Source: Bacillus benzoevorans (GTDB lineage Bacteria > Bacillota > Bacilli > Bacillales > Cytobacillaceae). From it: a DNA stretch of 64,000 nt. Under the pieces are notes generated by a model, which was given only the letters and a program-made list of their open reading frames with translations, was not told the DNA's origin and did not search any database. A program made the position numbers and the translations under genes. Below are positions 24,897 to 34,970 of the stretch, one piece after another (within the stretch, counting starts at the first letter, position 1; each line of letters opens with the position of its first letter). The DNA lies in the NCBI RefSeq assembly GCF_014207535.1, contig NZ_JACHGK010000013.1, forward strand, positions 90,178 to 154,177, written 5' to 3'.

Positions 24897-25381
24897 GTGA
24901 TGCCCTTTACATTTTACTCACCCCTAAGGCAAATGAAATATTAAATATTCAGGCTATAAGATTTGATTTATAGCAGAATATAGATTGGCATAATGGGGAT
25001 AAAATCTTGGGCCTTGTCAGCTTCATGATTTTTTACGAATAGATCCCCTCAGAACTATTGAAAAAATAATTAACACTATGAAGCGCTTACAAACCTAGTG
25101 AAAAAAATAAGTTTTCTACTATTTGTTATATCCAAATAATGTTTTTTACTTTTTAGAAAATTTACTCTTTTCGTAAATAAATTTAACATGTTTTTAAAAC
25201 GTTTGTCTAATAGAAATTTGTTTGAAAATGTTCACAAATTCATAAAAAAATACTATAATTACGTTGTAAAAGTAAGAATATTGTCGAAAAATAGGGAAAT
25301 TTTTCAATAAAATGATTTTATTTATCGTAAATATACTTATTACTATTATTATATTGTTATATTAAAAAAGTCAGCATTCAA

Positions 25382-25411
25382 AAAAGCAGTATATAACCAT
25401 ACACTGCTTTT
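25382..25411. terminator. hairpin, possible terminator
   Basis: Arms AAAAGCAGT and ACTGCTTTT with a twelve-base loop; the A-run and T-run flanks allow function in either direction. It could end the HD-GYP transcript 200 bases downstream of that gene. Confidence 0.5.
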
Positions 25412-25607
25412 CACACAATATTTGTTTTTAGGTGCTGCTAAATCTTATTGTTGATCAGTATACTGCCTCGTGTGCATGTGTTCACTTAAGTTCCTTGTGC
25501 CAAGGAAAATCCGTTCACGTCATACACATAAGGCTGAAATCAACTATGAACGCCTGTTTTTAAAAGCAATATTTCAGAGGCATTGTTAAAGCTCCATGAT
25601 CCCTGCT

Positions 25608-26777
25608 TCATAAAATCAGTTTTATTTTTTCTACTAAAACTCCATCTAACTCATTTCGCATAACCATTTCATCGATAATAGCCCATACTTTTTCAATTGG
25701 CATTTGTTTCCTGTATGGCCGTTCCTCGGTCAATGCCTAGTAGATATCACAGATCGTCATGATTCGCTCGAGTTCACCAATTTTGTCCCCGGATAAATGT
25801 AAGGGATAGCCGCGGCCATTGAGCTTCTCATGATGATTGGAGGCGTATTCGGTAATTTCTTCAAATCCGTCAATTTGTTCGAGTATCCATCGGGTGTAAT
25901 AGGTATGTTTATTGATTTCATAACGTTCCTGTTCATTTAGCTTGCCTTTTTTATCGATAATATCATTAGAGATGGCCAGTTTGCCTACATCATGCAATAG
26001 GGCGGCAACATACATTTTTTCTTGAACTTCATCGTCATATCCGAGCCCTTTCGTGATTTTAAGCGTTAAATTAGCAATCCCAGCTGAATGACGATAGGTA
26101 AATGGACTCCTTTTGTCAATGATTTCAGAAAATGCATAGGCGAATGCTTTTGCTCCTTCCCAATCCAATTCACTCTCTTGGATGTCGACCCTTTTTGATA
26201 GAATCGTATTAAATTCGTGATTGAAATAGTCTAAAAGGATATATTCCTTTTCTATTAGTTTTTGCAAAGAAAGCAATAGTTCTGGAGCAAATAGAGCGTG
26301 AATATCCTGGATCCAGCCTTTCATTTCAATAAACGCCGCGGAATTCAAGTTTTTCAAGTTTCTAAAGCTGGAATCAAATAAATCAGCTAAACAAATAATT
26401 TGTGATGGTAATGGAATTGCTTCTCTTTTTAAGTGAAAGGGCCCAGTGCCGTTTACATACTCATGATGGTAAAGAATATATTCTGAAATAATATTATTCA
26501 GTGGGAGATTTTTGCTGATCTCACTGCCAGCTATACAATGATCTTCAATGGAAGGGGAATTGCTTGCCCCGATGTCATGCAGTAAAGCTGCATAATAAAT
26601 ATCTTTTTGCTTCTCCTTTGACAAGGGTAATTCCTTTGCGAGCATAAACGCCATATAGGCTACGTGTTTGGCATGCGAGAAATAGTTTTTCTCGGCCACG
26701 TCTAAAGCATAGGATAATCCTTCTATTAGCGATCTTTCATTAATCTTCATTTTTCTCGTCATCTCAAAACCTTCCAT
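25608..26777 (-). pseudogene. HD-GYP domain phosphodiesterase gene with in-frame amber stop
   Basis: The open part (25737-26777, about 346 residues) has an HD domain (LLHDIGA) and a C-terminal HD-GYP domain (LLHDVGKLAIS, HHEKLNGRGYP), a cyclic-di-GMP phosphodiesterase fold. It stops at RIMTICDIY with TAG (25737-25739). The same frame continues with ALTEERPYRKQMPIEKVW and about 25 more residues to TGA at 25608. Relatives read DIYQALTEERPYR, so a single CAG-to-TAG change explains it. A second possible start, ATG 26762 after GGAAGG, is better than 26777. The truncated protein might still fold. Confidence 0.78.
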
Positions 26778-26909
26778 TTCCGAATCTCTTTTATGGTAGT
26801 TTAATTGTCGGTGTTGCTACTATATTATGTCAAGATAATAAATTGAAAATCGAGAGTGTCCTTACGCTGCGATGGAGGGAGGGGTTGTTTCTTCCTGTTT
26901 GGAAAAAAA

Positions 26910-26942
26910 CAGGGAAACGCGAGAACCGTCCCTCTGTTTTTT
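26910..26942. repeat. type II hairpin repeat
   Basis: CAGGGAAACGCGAGAACC then GTCCCTCTGTTTTTTG. Confidence 0.8.
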
Positions 26943-27012
26943 GAAACTTTCTCCATGTCTCTTTCGTAATGGTATATAATGGAATTATAAGAAAATATTA
27001 GGAGTGATATTT

Positions 27013-29259
27013 TTGAAGAATTATAAGAAGCTGGTCGTTATCCCATTGTCCACTATTTTATCATTTGGAATTTTAGTCCCCAATATTGGTGCCGAGACAC
27101 TGGCACAGGAACAACAAGAGCGGATTCAGGTTCGAGTTGCCTCAGTAGAGTCAGAGGTTTCGAAGACGGATCTGATCAATAAAGTGAAGGCTCTTTTTCC
27201 CGGGAAGTTTGATTTTCTCAAAGACGGTGATTTCGAAATGTCAAGCGGACATCAATATCCTGATGATGACACCATCCGTTATGACTTGTCGTTTTTTAAA
27301 GAAGTCAAAGGCAAGCCTGTTCACGGGAATTTCGGCTTTGCTGGCGAGGATTTACAAATTGAATACTTTTTCTATCAGCCAGCCGATGCGGCAGATGCGC
27401 TTTTCCCGGCAAAGGTAAGTAAAGATGAGGCGCAAAAAATCGCCGTTGACTTTATGATTCAATTTGCCAAAAAAGGTGATTATCAACTAGATACTTCGCA
27501 TGATTTTTACATAGAGAATCAAACTTTGGTAGAACCAATCCGCTATTCGTTCTCGTTTGTGCGCTCTGAAAAAGGGATTCCGATTGCTGATCAACAAATG
27601 ATGGTCACGGTGCTTGGAAATGGCGATGTGGTGGATTTCTTCCGTTCTTATCCTGATAATAAGGGCAAAACTTATGACGAAGCAGGGAAAGTGCTGCCAA
27701 AGGATCAAATTTTAGCAAAAGTAAAAGAGAATCTTTCCGTTCAATTACAATATCAGGTTGATTATGATTATCGTACAGGGAAGCCGTACGTGTCCCTTGT
27801 TTACCAGCCGGCTCGCGGTGCAGGCGGTGTTCATGCTTTAACAGGCCAATGGCAGACTCCTGATGGCTTTTCTGCAGAATTGCCGAAAGATGAAGGGGTT
27901 AAATTCCTTTCCCCAGAACCGTTAAAAGCAAAGGATAGCAATTTTACAAAAGAGAAAGCGAAGGCTGCAGCGGAAAAAATCCTCGCGGTTGATTCTGATA
28001 AAATAACACTGAAGATTGATGCGGTGGAGGAAAGAGAGAACTATAAAGGACAGATAGTCTTTAGTGTGCAATATATGTATGAGACGAAAAGAGGCGAAGG
28101 TTTCGGAGGAGATCTGGAATTTGATAAAGGTACAGGTGAAATCGTTCAGTACTATAATGTCAGAGGCGATCTCTTAGCGGAAACGGGTGAGAAATCAGCA
28201 ACCGGGAAAAAGATTTCTAAAGCAGAAGCGAAGGAAAAAGCTGTTCAGTATTTAAAGGAATATGCGCCATCTTATCTTCATCATTATGCGGAGTCAGGTG
28301 AGGAAGGCTTCTATGCCGGCGATGGGACCTATCATTTTATGTTCCCCCGCGTCGTAAATGGAATTCCTGTTATGGGGGATCAAATCTCTGTCGGTGTTGC
28401 CGAGGATGGTTCGCTGCTGCTTCTTAGTGTGGACCAAGTGAACATTGAAACTTGGCCTGCGGTAGAAAAAGTGATTTCTAAGGAAAAAGCAAAGGCAAAA
28501 TTCACTGATAGCTTAAGTCTTGAACTGCGTTATATGAATGGTCTGCCTGGTCAGGTCCAAGGTCAAGACCAAGGCGAGGATAACCACTATGATCTTGTTT
28601 ATCTGCCGCTTTACGATGGTCTCAATCCTAGTTTTATCGATGCCTATACAGGTGAGTGGCATAAAATGTTCCAGAAGGGCAGCAGTAAGACAGTATCCCA
28701 TTCTTGGGCGGAACAAGAGCTAAATTACTTGATTAAAGTCGGAATACTAGAAGTCGAGGATGCAAAGGCTTTTAATGGCAATGCGGTAATCACAAAAGGC
28801 GAGGCCATTCAAGTGCTGATCCGGTCACTTTCTCCTTCTTATGAATTATACAGTCCTGAATTCCAGCAAAAAGCAGGGCAAACCTTTGCGAATATCGGCG
28901 AGGATCATCCGCTCTATCAGGTAGTGGAACGCGCCGTCTCAATGGGAATTCTGGAAGGTGAAGGAACCTTTGACGAAAAGGCAGTTATTACAAGGGAAGA
29001 ATTGGCTGTTTGGTACATCCGTGCCCTAGGTCTGGAAAAAGCAGCACAGCAAGAAATCTATCAATTAAACTTTGCTGATAAGGACAAAGTAGAAAAAGAA
29101 AACACCGGCTACGTAGCCCTAGCCAGCTCATACGGGCTGCTCACAGTCAACAATCAAGGCAACTTCAATCCTGACGACAAAGTAACCTACGCCCAACTGG
29201 CGAAATCCATCTTCAGAGTAGCGAAAGAAGCCTATGAAAGACAGGGTGGATACAAATAA
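27013..29259 (+). CDS. YcdB/YcdC-domain surface protein with C-terminal SLH domains
   Basis: A 748-residue secreted protein. TTG at 27013 has AGGAGTG six bases ahead; a GTG three codons earlier overlaps the RBS. The signal peptide is KNYKKLVVIPLSTILSFGIL. The body holds repeated YcdB/YcdC-type modules rich in KxKAKxxA helices (for example KEKAKAAAEKILAV, KAEAKEKAVQYLKEY, KEKAKAKFTDSLSLE). Residues about 565-745 form three SLH-like repeats that would anchor it to cell-wall polymers. It is alone on its strand. YcdB-type modules have no settled biochemical role, so the function beyond cell-surface attachment is unknown. Confidence 0.85.
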   Translation: MKNYKKLVVIPLSTILSFGILVPNIGAETLAQEQQERIQVRVASVESEVSKTDLINKVKALFPGKFDFLKDGDFEMSSGHQYPDDDTIRYDLSFFKEVKGKPVHGNFGFAGEDLQIEYFFYQPADAADALFPAKVSKDEAQKIAVDFMIQFAKKGDYQLDTSHDFYIENQTLVEPIRYSFSFVRSEKGIPIADQQMMVTVLGNGDVVDFFRSYPDNKGKTYDEAGKVLPKDQILAKVKENLSVQLQYQVDYDYRTGKPYVSLVYQPARGAGGVHALTGQWQTPDGFSAELPKDEGVKFLSPEPLKAKDSNFTKEKAKAAAEKILAVDSDKITLKIDAVEERENYKGQIVFSVQYMYETKRGEGFGGDLEFDKGTGEIVQYYNVRGDLLAETGEKSATGKKISKAEAKEKAVQYLKEYAPSYLHHYAESGEEGFYAGDGTYHFMFPRVVNGIPVMGDQISVGVAEDGSLLLLSVDQVNIETWPAVEKVISKEKAKAKFTDSLSLELRYMNGLPGQVQGQDQGEDNHYDLVYLPLYDGLNPSFIDAYTGEWHKMFQKGSSKTVSHSWAEQELNYLIKVGILEVEDAKAFNGNAVITKGEAIQVLIRSLSPSYELYSPEFQQKAGQTFANIGEDHPLYQVVERAVSMGILEGEGTFDEKAVITREELAVWYIRALGLEKAAQQEIYQLNFADKDKVEKENTGYVALASSYGLLTVNNQGNFNPDDKVTYAQLAKSIFRVAKEAYERQGGYK

Positions 29260-29260
29260 G

Positions 29261-29297
29261 AAACATAGGGACGGTTCTCCTGCCCCTAATGTTTTCC
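29261..29297. repeat. degenerate type II repeat
   Basis: ATAGGGACGGTTCTCCTG then CCCCTAATGTTTTCC, directly after the stop codon of the SLH protein. Confidence 0.65.
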
Positions 29298-29377
29298 AGT
29301 TTAATAAACTGCTAGAAAGTGGAGACGGTTTGTGCCATTTCGCTGAGGTTTTCAAACGAATAAACTACGATAATGAT

Positions 29378-29416
29378 AGAAGGAGGGTTAATCAACTGGT
29401 GATTAACCCTCCTTCT
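29378..29416. terminator. perfect 17-bp hairpin between convergent genes
   Basis: AGAAGGAGGGTTAATCA, loop ACTGG, then the exact complement. It separates converging genes, so a bidirectional transcript stop is likely although no T-run follows. Confidence 0.6.
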
Positions 29417-29455
29417 AATTCGGAACACAACTTGCGGTAAACATCCATGCCGTCC

Positions 29456-30874
29456 TTAAAACTTTTGAATCCGAAATTGATCCGCCAGGACGAGCCAATT
29501 TTGCGGGAAAGGATTTCCCAAAACCCAATAGCTGACTCCGCGTAAATTTAGTTCCTTGACGAGCTCGTATTTCGCCTTGACACTGCGGGCATCTTCAAAC
29601 CAGACGACATGCTCTTTTCCTTGTTCATCACGATAATGGAAAAACGGTGACTGCGATGGTCCGTCAAATTGGATTGCGGCTCCTTTGCTTGCAGCCAATT
29701 GAACAGCTGCCTGCGGACTCAAGGTAATCGCCCAAGGGTTGCCGTATTTCCAAGGAAGGGCCCAATCATACCCGTACAAAGGCATTCCCATAACAATTTT
29801 TTCCTTCGGCATTTCGGTTAGGGCATACTGAAGGACTTTTCTCACTTCACTAATCGGAGCAACGGCCATTGGCGGCCCTCCTGACCAGCCCCATTCATAC
29901 GTCATAATCACGACAAAATCAACAATTTCCCCATGTGCTTTATAATCATGTGCTTCATATAATAACCCTTTTTGCTCGCGGCGTAATTTAGGGGCAATTG
30001 CGGTAGATACTGAGTAACCCAATGGATGAAGTCTGTTGACCACTTTCCTTAAAAAGTTGTTATAAAGCTCTCGATCTTGAGGATAAATATATTCAAAGTC
30101 AAGATTTAATCCGATATGGCCCTTGGTTTTCATCACTTGAATGACATTATTAAGTAATTTTTCCTGCACCTCATCACTGATAAAAATGGCATGTGCTGTA
30201 TCTGAGCTGAATTGCCCTGCTTTGAAATTGGTCAGGGCTAATAATGGAGATACATGTTTCGTTCTCGCCACATTTAGAATCTCCGTATCTTCTTTCGGCT
30301 GCAGGATCGTACCATCTGCTTGTGCGGCATAGCTAAAGGGAGAAATGTACGTTAAATAATCTCCTATTTCTCTTATAATTTGCTGCCCTGGTTGATCAAA
30401 TCTTGTGATATAGGCATTTACTTCGATCATGGGTTTCACTTTATCGGGAATAATTAAGCGCTGACCCGGATAAATTTGCTTAGGGTCGGCAATTTGGTTA
30501 ACCCGCACAATATCTTGAACGGGGACACCATATTGAATCGAAATGGCCCAAAGGGTTTCACCGGATTTTACAATATGAAAATCAGTCGGAATTCTTAATC
30601 TTTGTCCTGTATAAATAAAGGAAGGGTTATCAATCCGGTTTAATTGAATAAGGGATGCTGTAGTTACACCGTATCTTTGGGCAATCATCCATAAGGTTTC
30701 TCCAGATTGAACGATATGATACCGGGCCGCCTCTGGTATAACAAGTGCCTGCCCAACGACCAGCAAGTTGGGATTTGATATTTGATTGGCAGCAGAGATT
30801 TGCCCTGTATTCACTCCATACCTTTGCGAAATTCCCCATAAAGTATCGCCAGACTGCACGACATGAATCAGCAT
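29456..30874 (-). CDS. spore cortex-type glycoside hydrolase, three LysM domains plus GH18
   Basis: A 472-residue protein of the YaaH/SleL type. Three LysM peptidoglycan-binding repeats lie at the N-terminus (residues 1-50, 52-96 and 98-143; each has VxSGxTLWxIxxxYGV). A GH18 catalytic domain follows, with the acid glutamate in IGLNLDFEYI and WxLGNPF near the end. It would cleave between GlcNAc and muramic delta-lactam in spore cortex during germination. B. subtilis YaaH has two LysM domains, so the third is an extension. There is no classic signal peptide, as usual for this family. The ATG follows AGGAGGGATCATGG. Confidence 0.9.
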   Translation of the reverse strand: MLIHVVQSGDTLWGISQRYGVNTGQISAANQISNPNLLVVGQALVIPEAARYHIVQSGETLWMIAQRYGVTTASLIQLNRIDNPSFIYTGQRLRIPTDFHIVKSGETLWAISIQYGVPVQDIVRVNQIADPKQIYPGQRLIIPDKVKPMIEVNAYITRFDQPGQQIIREIGDYLTYISPFSYAAQADGTILQPKEDTEILNVARTKHVSPLLALTNFKAGQFSSDTAHAIFISDEVQEKLLNNVIQVMKTKGHIGLNLDFEYIYPQDRELYNNFLRKVVNRLHPLGYSVSTAIAPKLRREQKGLLYEAHDYKAHGEIVDFVVIMTYEWGWSGGPPMAVAPISEVRKVLQYALTEMPKEKIVMGMPLYGYDWALPWKYGNPWAITLSPQAAVQLAASKGAAIQFDGPSQSPFFHYRDEQGKEHVVWFEDARSVKAKYELVKELNLRGVSYWVLGNPFPQNWLVLADQFRIQKF

Positions 30875-31324
30875 CCATGATCCCTCCTAAGAAGCAGGAA
30901 GATAGTACTCCAGCTTCCATTCAACCTGATGTTTTCATCCATACTAAAAGTATGCGAATAGATAAATGAATATGTTTAAAAACGCGGGGACGGTTCTGCT
31001 GTTTCCCTAATGTTTCCCAAATTAGTAAACTACGATCACGATAAAAGAGGATTTTATCCCCAATAATTTTTTTGAATGAATGTTCTTGAGAAGTGCAAGG
31101 GGGACAATGGTTGTACGACTGCCTTTTTGGTAATTGTGTAAATTATTTTAAATAAAGGAATAAAGGTCTAGTAATTTGTCTGTTAAAATAGTAATATTAT
31201 AATATATTCAGATATTTGTCATCACTTTCCTATGTCTATAACACTAATTAGAATGACATAAATGGGTGGATAAATGTCTGGTCTTTCAAGGCAATAAAAA
31301 TATTACATAATGGAGGAAAGACAA
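30875..31324. other. divergent intergenic region with type II repeat and sigma-A-like promoter
   Basis: It holds a type II repeat at 30981-31019 (GGGGACGGTTCTGCTG then TTTCCCTAATGTTTCCC). A plausible sigma-A promoter, TTGTCT (31176-31181), 16 bases, TATAAT (31198-31203), lies about 120 bases before the SLH gene. No gene is seen. Confidence 0.55.
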
Positions 31325-32920
31325 ATGAGTTATGGACAAAAGGTCAACCGGGTATGGGCTGCATTGGTTGCACTAGTGCTAATGGCAGCAGTGTTTGCGG
31401 CTTATCCTGCACAGGCAGCGTCTAAATTTACAGATGTTAGTCCAAAATACGCTGAAGCTGTGGATTATTTATTAGCAAATGGCATTACTGTTGGGATGTC
31501 AGAAAAAGAATTCGGGACATATTTACCGATTAAGCGTGTTGACGCCGCAATTATGCTGGCTAAAGCACTGAAATTAGAAACTTCAAGTGATGCAGTATCA
31601 GGATTTACAGATGTTCCAAAACGCGGTGAGCCGGCTGTAAAGGCGTTGCGTGATGGGAAAATTGTATTAGGAAAAACAGATACTTATTTTGCTGCCCAAG
31701 ATCCGATCCAACGCGGTGAAATGGCGTTGATTATTGCAAAAGGGTATAAATTATCAGGTGAAGGCACAGTAGTTCCATTTACAGATGTGGCTCCACAATA
31801 TAAGGACTCTGTAGCTGCTTTAATCAAGAATAAAATTACGTATGGTAAAGATGCCGTAACATATGGTACACATGATAACATTACACGCGGCGAGTTCGCT
31901 TTATTCCTTCACAGATTATCAAAATTAGTTGAGGAACAACCAGGAACAATTGATCTATCTGTTTTAGATAAAGGTTTACTGGATGGCAGCATTTCGCTCG
32001 ATAAATTACTAAGCAATTCAAAATTACTGCGTGTATCTCTTCCACTTGAAGGGCTTGCAGTAGGGGATGTTGTAAAATTAGGAACAGGTGACGTAAACCT
32101 ATTAACCCTTTCCTTAACGCAAGATGATTTAAATAAGGGTTATGTTGATCTTGGATTAAGCACAGATATTTTAAAAACTTTAACAGGCGGAATCCCGCTT
32201 GATTTAACAGCTGTTCTCGAGACTGGCGGACAAGTTCTTAACAGTGCTGCAGAAACAATTAAGCTTCCGTCATTGCTGGTAAAACCAGTGATCGATTTAG
32301 CGAAAAATACAGTAGCTGATTTAGGGTATATTTTATCGGGAGAAAAGGAATTACTTGTTGACATTGATGGTGCAGCTATCAAGCCGGCAAAAGCTGGCGA
32401 CCAGCTAAAACTAACCATTAATGCAGCTGGAATCACAGAAAACCTTTCAAAAGTGATCACAGCAGCTGACGTTCAAGCAGGGGTTGTAAAATATACATTT
32501 ACTGATAAGGACTTAGTAGGAAGACTTCTAGAAGGACTTACAGTGGGTAGTGATATCGTCATCACACCAGAAATCACGGATGGAAACCAAATTACTAAAG
32601 GAACTGCTGTAACCTATGAAGTAACAACAGGCGTTCTTCAAAGTGTAATTAACATATTAGTTGGTACACTAGATGGAGTATTATCTGGTAATGTATTAAC
32701 TGACGTAACAGGTGATGTATTATCCGGTGTAACAGCTGGTGGTCCACTAGGTGATGTATTAGGCACTGTACTAGGCGGAGAGCTGGTAGGCGGCGATCTA
32801 ATTGGCGGTCTATTAGGTGGAAACTTATTAGGCAACGATCAAATCGGTAATCTATTAGGTGGAGACCTATTAAGCGGTGTGCTTGGCGGCTTACTTGGCG
32901 GTCTTGGTGGTCTACTTTAA
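31325..32920 (+). CDS. SLH-domain surface protein with Gly/Leu-rich C-terminus
   Basis: A 531-residue secreted protein starting at ATG 31325, eight bases after GGAGG (a frame five codons longer starts upstream). The signal peptide ends near YPAQA/ASKF. Three SLH repeats (residues about 35-205: FTDVSPKYAEAVDYL, FTDVPKRGEPAVKAL, FTDVAPQYKDSVAAL) anchor it to the wall. The middle region has repeated beta-rich units with LxVDIDGAA and KAGDQLKLTIN. The last about 80 residues are dominated by LLGG, LGG and GNLLG, a low-complexity aggregating or fibre-like tail. I know no function. Two terminators follow. Confidence 0.85.
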   Translation: MSYGQKVNRVWAALVALVLMAAVFAAYPAQAASKFTDVSPKYAEAVDYLLANGITVGMSEKEFGTYLPIKRVDAAIMLAKALKLETSSDAVSGFTDVPKRGEPAVKALRDGKIVLGKTDTYFAAQDPIQRGEMALIIAKGYKLSGEGTVVPFTDVAPQYKDSVAALIKNKITYGKDAVTYGTHDNITRGEFALFLHRLSKLVEEQPGTIDLSVLDKGLLDGSISLDKLLSNSKLLRVSLPLEGLAVGDVVKLGTGDVNLLTLSLTQDDLNKGYVDLGLSTDILKTLTGGIPLDLTAVLETGGQVLNSAAETIKLPSLLVKPVIDLAKNTVADLGYILSGEKELLVDIDGAAIKPAKAGDQLKLTINAAGITENLSKVITAADVQAGVVKYTFTDKDLVGRLLEGLTVGSDIVITPEITDGNQITKGTAVTYEVTTGVLQSVINILVGTLDGVLSGNVLTDVTGDVLSGVTAGGPLGDVLGTVLGGELVGGDLIGGLLGGNLLGNDQIGNLLGGDLLSGVLGGLLGGLGGLL

Positions 32921-32937
32921 GTAAATATTAAATGAGG

Positions 32938-32971
32938 GAGGAACTGCTTTTAGCTGTTCCTCTGTTTTCAT
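32938..32971 (+). terminator. terminator
   Basis: GAGGAAC and GTTCCTC arms flank TGCTTTTAGCT and are followed by TGTTTT, eighteen bases after the SLH gene stop. Confidence 0.8.
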
Positions 32972-32985
32972 GTTACAAACAGAAT

Positions 32986-33029
32986 GAAAGAAAGAGCCAT
33001 CAAAAAGTGACGGCTCTTTCTTTCTATTT
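32986..33029. terminator. bidirectional terminator
   Basis: A thirteen-base perfect stem GAAAGAAAGAGCC / GGCTCTTTCTTTC is followed by TATTTTT. It can also stop the opposite-strand LRR transcript. Confidence 0.82.
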
Positions 33030-33038
33030 TTATCGAAG

Positions 33039-33074
33039 GAAAACAGAGGGACAAGATTGCGTCTCCTTGTTTCA
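33039..33074. repeat. hybrid type I/II repeat
   Basis: AACAGAGGGACAAGATTGC then GTCTCCTTGTTTC; outer AACAGAGGGACA and TCTCCTTGTTT arms partly pair. Confidence 0.6.
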
Positions 33075-33078
33075 TTTT

Positions 33079-34748
33079 TCAATCAACTACGATGGCGCCG
33101 CGTGCCTCTAGTTTTTCAATTACTTTTTGTGATTCTGCATTCAGTTCATTATCCAGCAAAGTTAGCTCTTTTAAATTCGCATGTTCACTTAGCGGAGTGA
33201 TATCCGTTATTTGATTAGATGCTAAATGAAGTTGCTGCAGCTTGGTTAATTGCCTCAATACTTGGATATCGCTGATTCCGTTTGTAGTTAAATCAAGATC
33301 GGTCAGATTGGTTAAGTTGCCCAATGCATCGATATCACTTAATTCATTTACGCTTAGATCCAGCTTCTCAAGCTTGGTTAAGTTTTTTAAAGCATCAATA
33401 TCACTGATGTTGTTGAAACTCAAACGGAGTAATATCAATTTGTTTAAACTGCTTAGGGCGCTGATATCATTTAGACCATTGTAATCCAGGCTAAGAGCAT
33501 AAAGATTGGTTAGGCCGCTTAGTGCACTGATATCACTTATTTTATTGTCGGCTAAAGTAAGTTGCTGCAGCGTTTTTAGTTTGCTTAACACGTTGATATC
33601 ACTGATCTTGTTGTAGGATAAACCAAGCGTATAAAGAGTCTTGAATTCGGGCAGCACGCTGATATCACTGATTTCATTGCCAGTTAAGTCAAGATCGGTC
33701 AGATTGGTCAACCTCTTCAACGGACTGATATCGCTGATGTTGTTCTGAAATAGATTAAGCATAAAAATGTTCGTTAACCCCGCTAAGGGACGAACATCAC
33801 TTATATCATTGAAGGATAAAGTCACAATCTCAAGCTTGGTTAATCCACTTAAGGCGCTGATATCACTGATTCGATTGGTTGGTAAATGAAGCACTCTCAA
33901 ATTGGTTAACCCACTCAACTTACTAATATCACTTATTTCGTTCATACCTAAATCAAGATAGGTCATATTCTTTGCATATTCAATCCCTGAGATATTTTTA
34001 ATAAAATACCACTACCGGAAACCCCTGGGGCTTCAATTTTACGAATGCTGTTCATATCAGCAACGGTGATGTTTCCCATCGGTTTGTTGAGTGTTTCCCT
34101 TATCGCCTTTTCAAATTTTTTATCAGGAAAATGAACAACTGCCGCGCGGAATGACGGTTCCAATGTTCGTGCCATAAATGCAGAAAACTGTCCGCGCGTT
34201 ACCGCTAGATTAGGCCGATAGGTCCCATCCGCATATCCGCTGGCAATCCCATTGGCGGACACATTCAAAATAGATTGATAGGCGGCCATTTTGGTAGAGA
34301 CATCGGAAAATCCATTTTCAGTTCCTTTTGTTAAAGTAAAGGCCCGATTTAAAAAGATAGCCATTTGGGCCCGGGTGACAGAATCGTGGGGACGGTAAGT
34401 TCCATCCGCATATCCGCTGATAATCCCTTTTTCAACGGCTGCCGCAATATATCCTGAGCCCGTCACATACGCCGTGACATCCTTAAATTTCGTATTCCTT
34501 GGTTCACCGCTTAAGTTCAAAGCACGGCCGAGCATCATGGCTGCTTGTGCCCGGGTGACTGTTATATTCGGTTTAAATGTGCCATCCGCGTAACCCGAAA
34601 TCACTCCCTTTCCTGAGAGATAGAGAACCTCATCATAAAAAGTATAGCTTGTTGAAACATCCTTAAATCTACTTGCGGCTTGACCATTGACTGGAGCAAC
34701 AAGACCTAAGACTAGAACGAAAAGGACTAAACGAATTAACTTTTTCAC
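33079..34748 (-). pseudogene. SLH-LRR (internalin-like) surface protein gene split by a frameshift
   Basis: Two overlapping frames form one gene. The first (33963-34748, GTG start after AAGGAGGGGATTTGG) has a signal peptide and three SLH repeats (FKDVSTSYTFYDEVL, FKDVTAYVTGSGYI, FSDVSTKMAAYQSIL). It ends out of frame as ILLKISQGLNMQRI. Reading the other frame gives KNISGIEYAKNMTYLDLG, the natural start of the LRR domain, which continues as about eleven 22-residue LRRs (LTNLxxLxLxxNxISDISxLSGL) to AIVVD at 33079. The shift lies in or near the A/T run at about 34003-34016. It may be a real mutation, a phase-variable tract or a sequencing error. An intact protein would be a wall-anchored adhesin-like LRR. 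Confidence 0.82.
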
Positions 34749-34830
34749 CCAAATCCCCTCCTTTATTACAGTATAACACCATCATCCAATATTTTCCTTT
34801 TCGCTTTTTGAATATATAAAGACAAAAAAA

Positions 34831-34918
34831 CAGGGGGACGATTCTCGTATTTCCCTAATTATTATCTATTTTGGAAATGACTAGGAAAACAGAAGAACCG
34901 CCCCCTTATTTCCCTAAA
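34831..34918. repeat. pair of inverted type II repeats
   Basis: Copies at 34831-34860 (CAGGGGGACGATTCTCG then TATTTCCCTAAT) and 34882-34918 (TAGGAAAACAGAAGAACC then GCCCCCTTATTTCCCTAA) face each other, so they can also pair with one another. Confidence 0.78.
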
Positions 34919-34970
34919 ATATGGTAATATTATGTTAGGTCGACAATTTTTTAGGTAAGGAGAGGAATAA

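Larger units (their letters stand above)
24821..25607. other. long AT-rich intergenic region upstream of the Rieske operon
   Basis: About 790 bases without a credible gene. It contains the 20-bp palindrome, a cre-like sequence (25079-25091, TGAAGCGCTTACA), very AT-rich DNA from 25100 to 25370, and a hairpin at 25382-25411 (AAAAGCAGT / ACTGCTTTT) that could terminate transcription. GTTCCTTGTGCCAAGGAA at 25500-25517 is nearly self-complementary. Confidence 0.6.
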
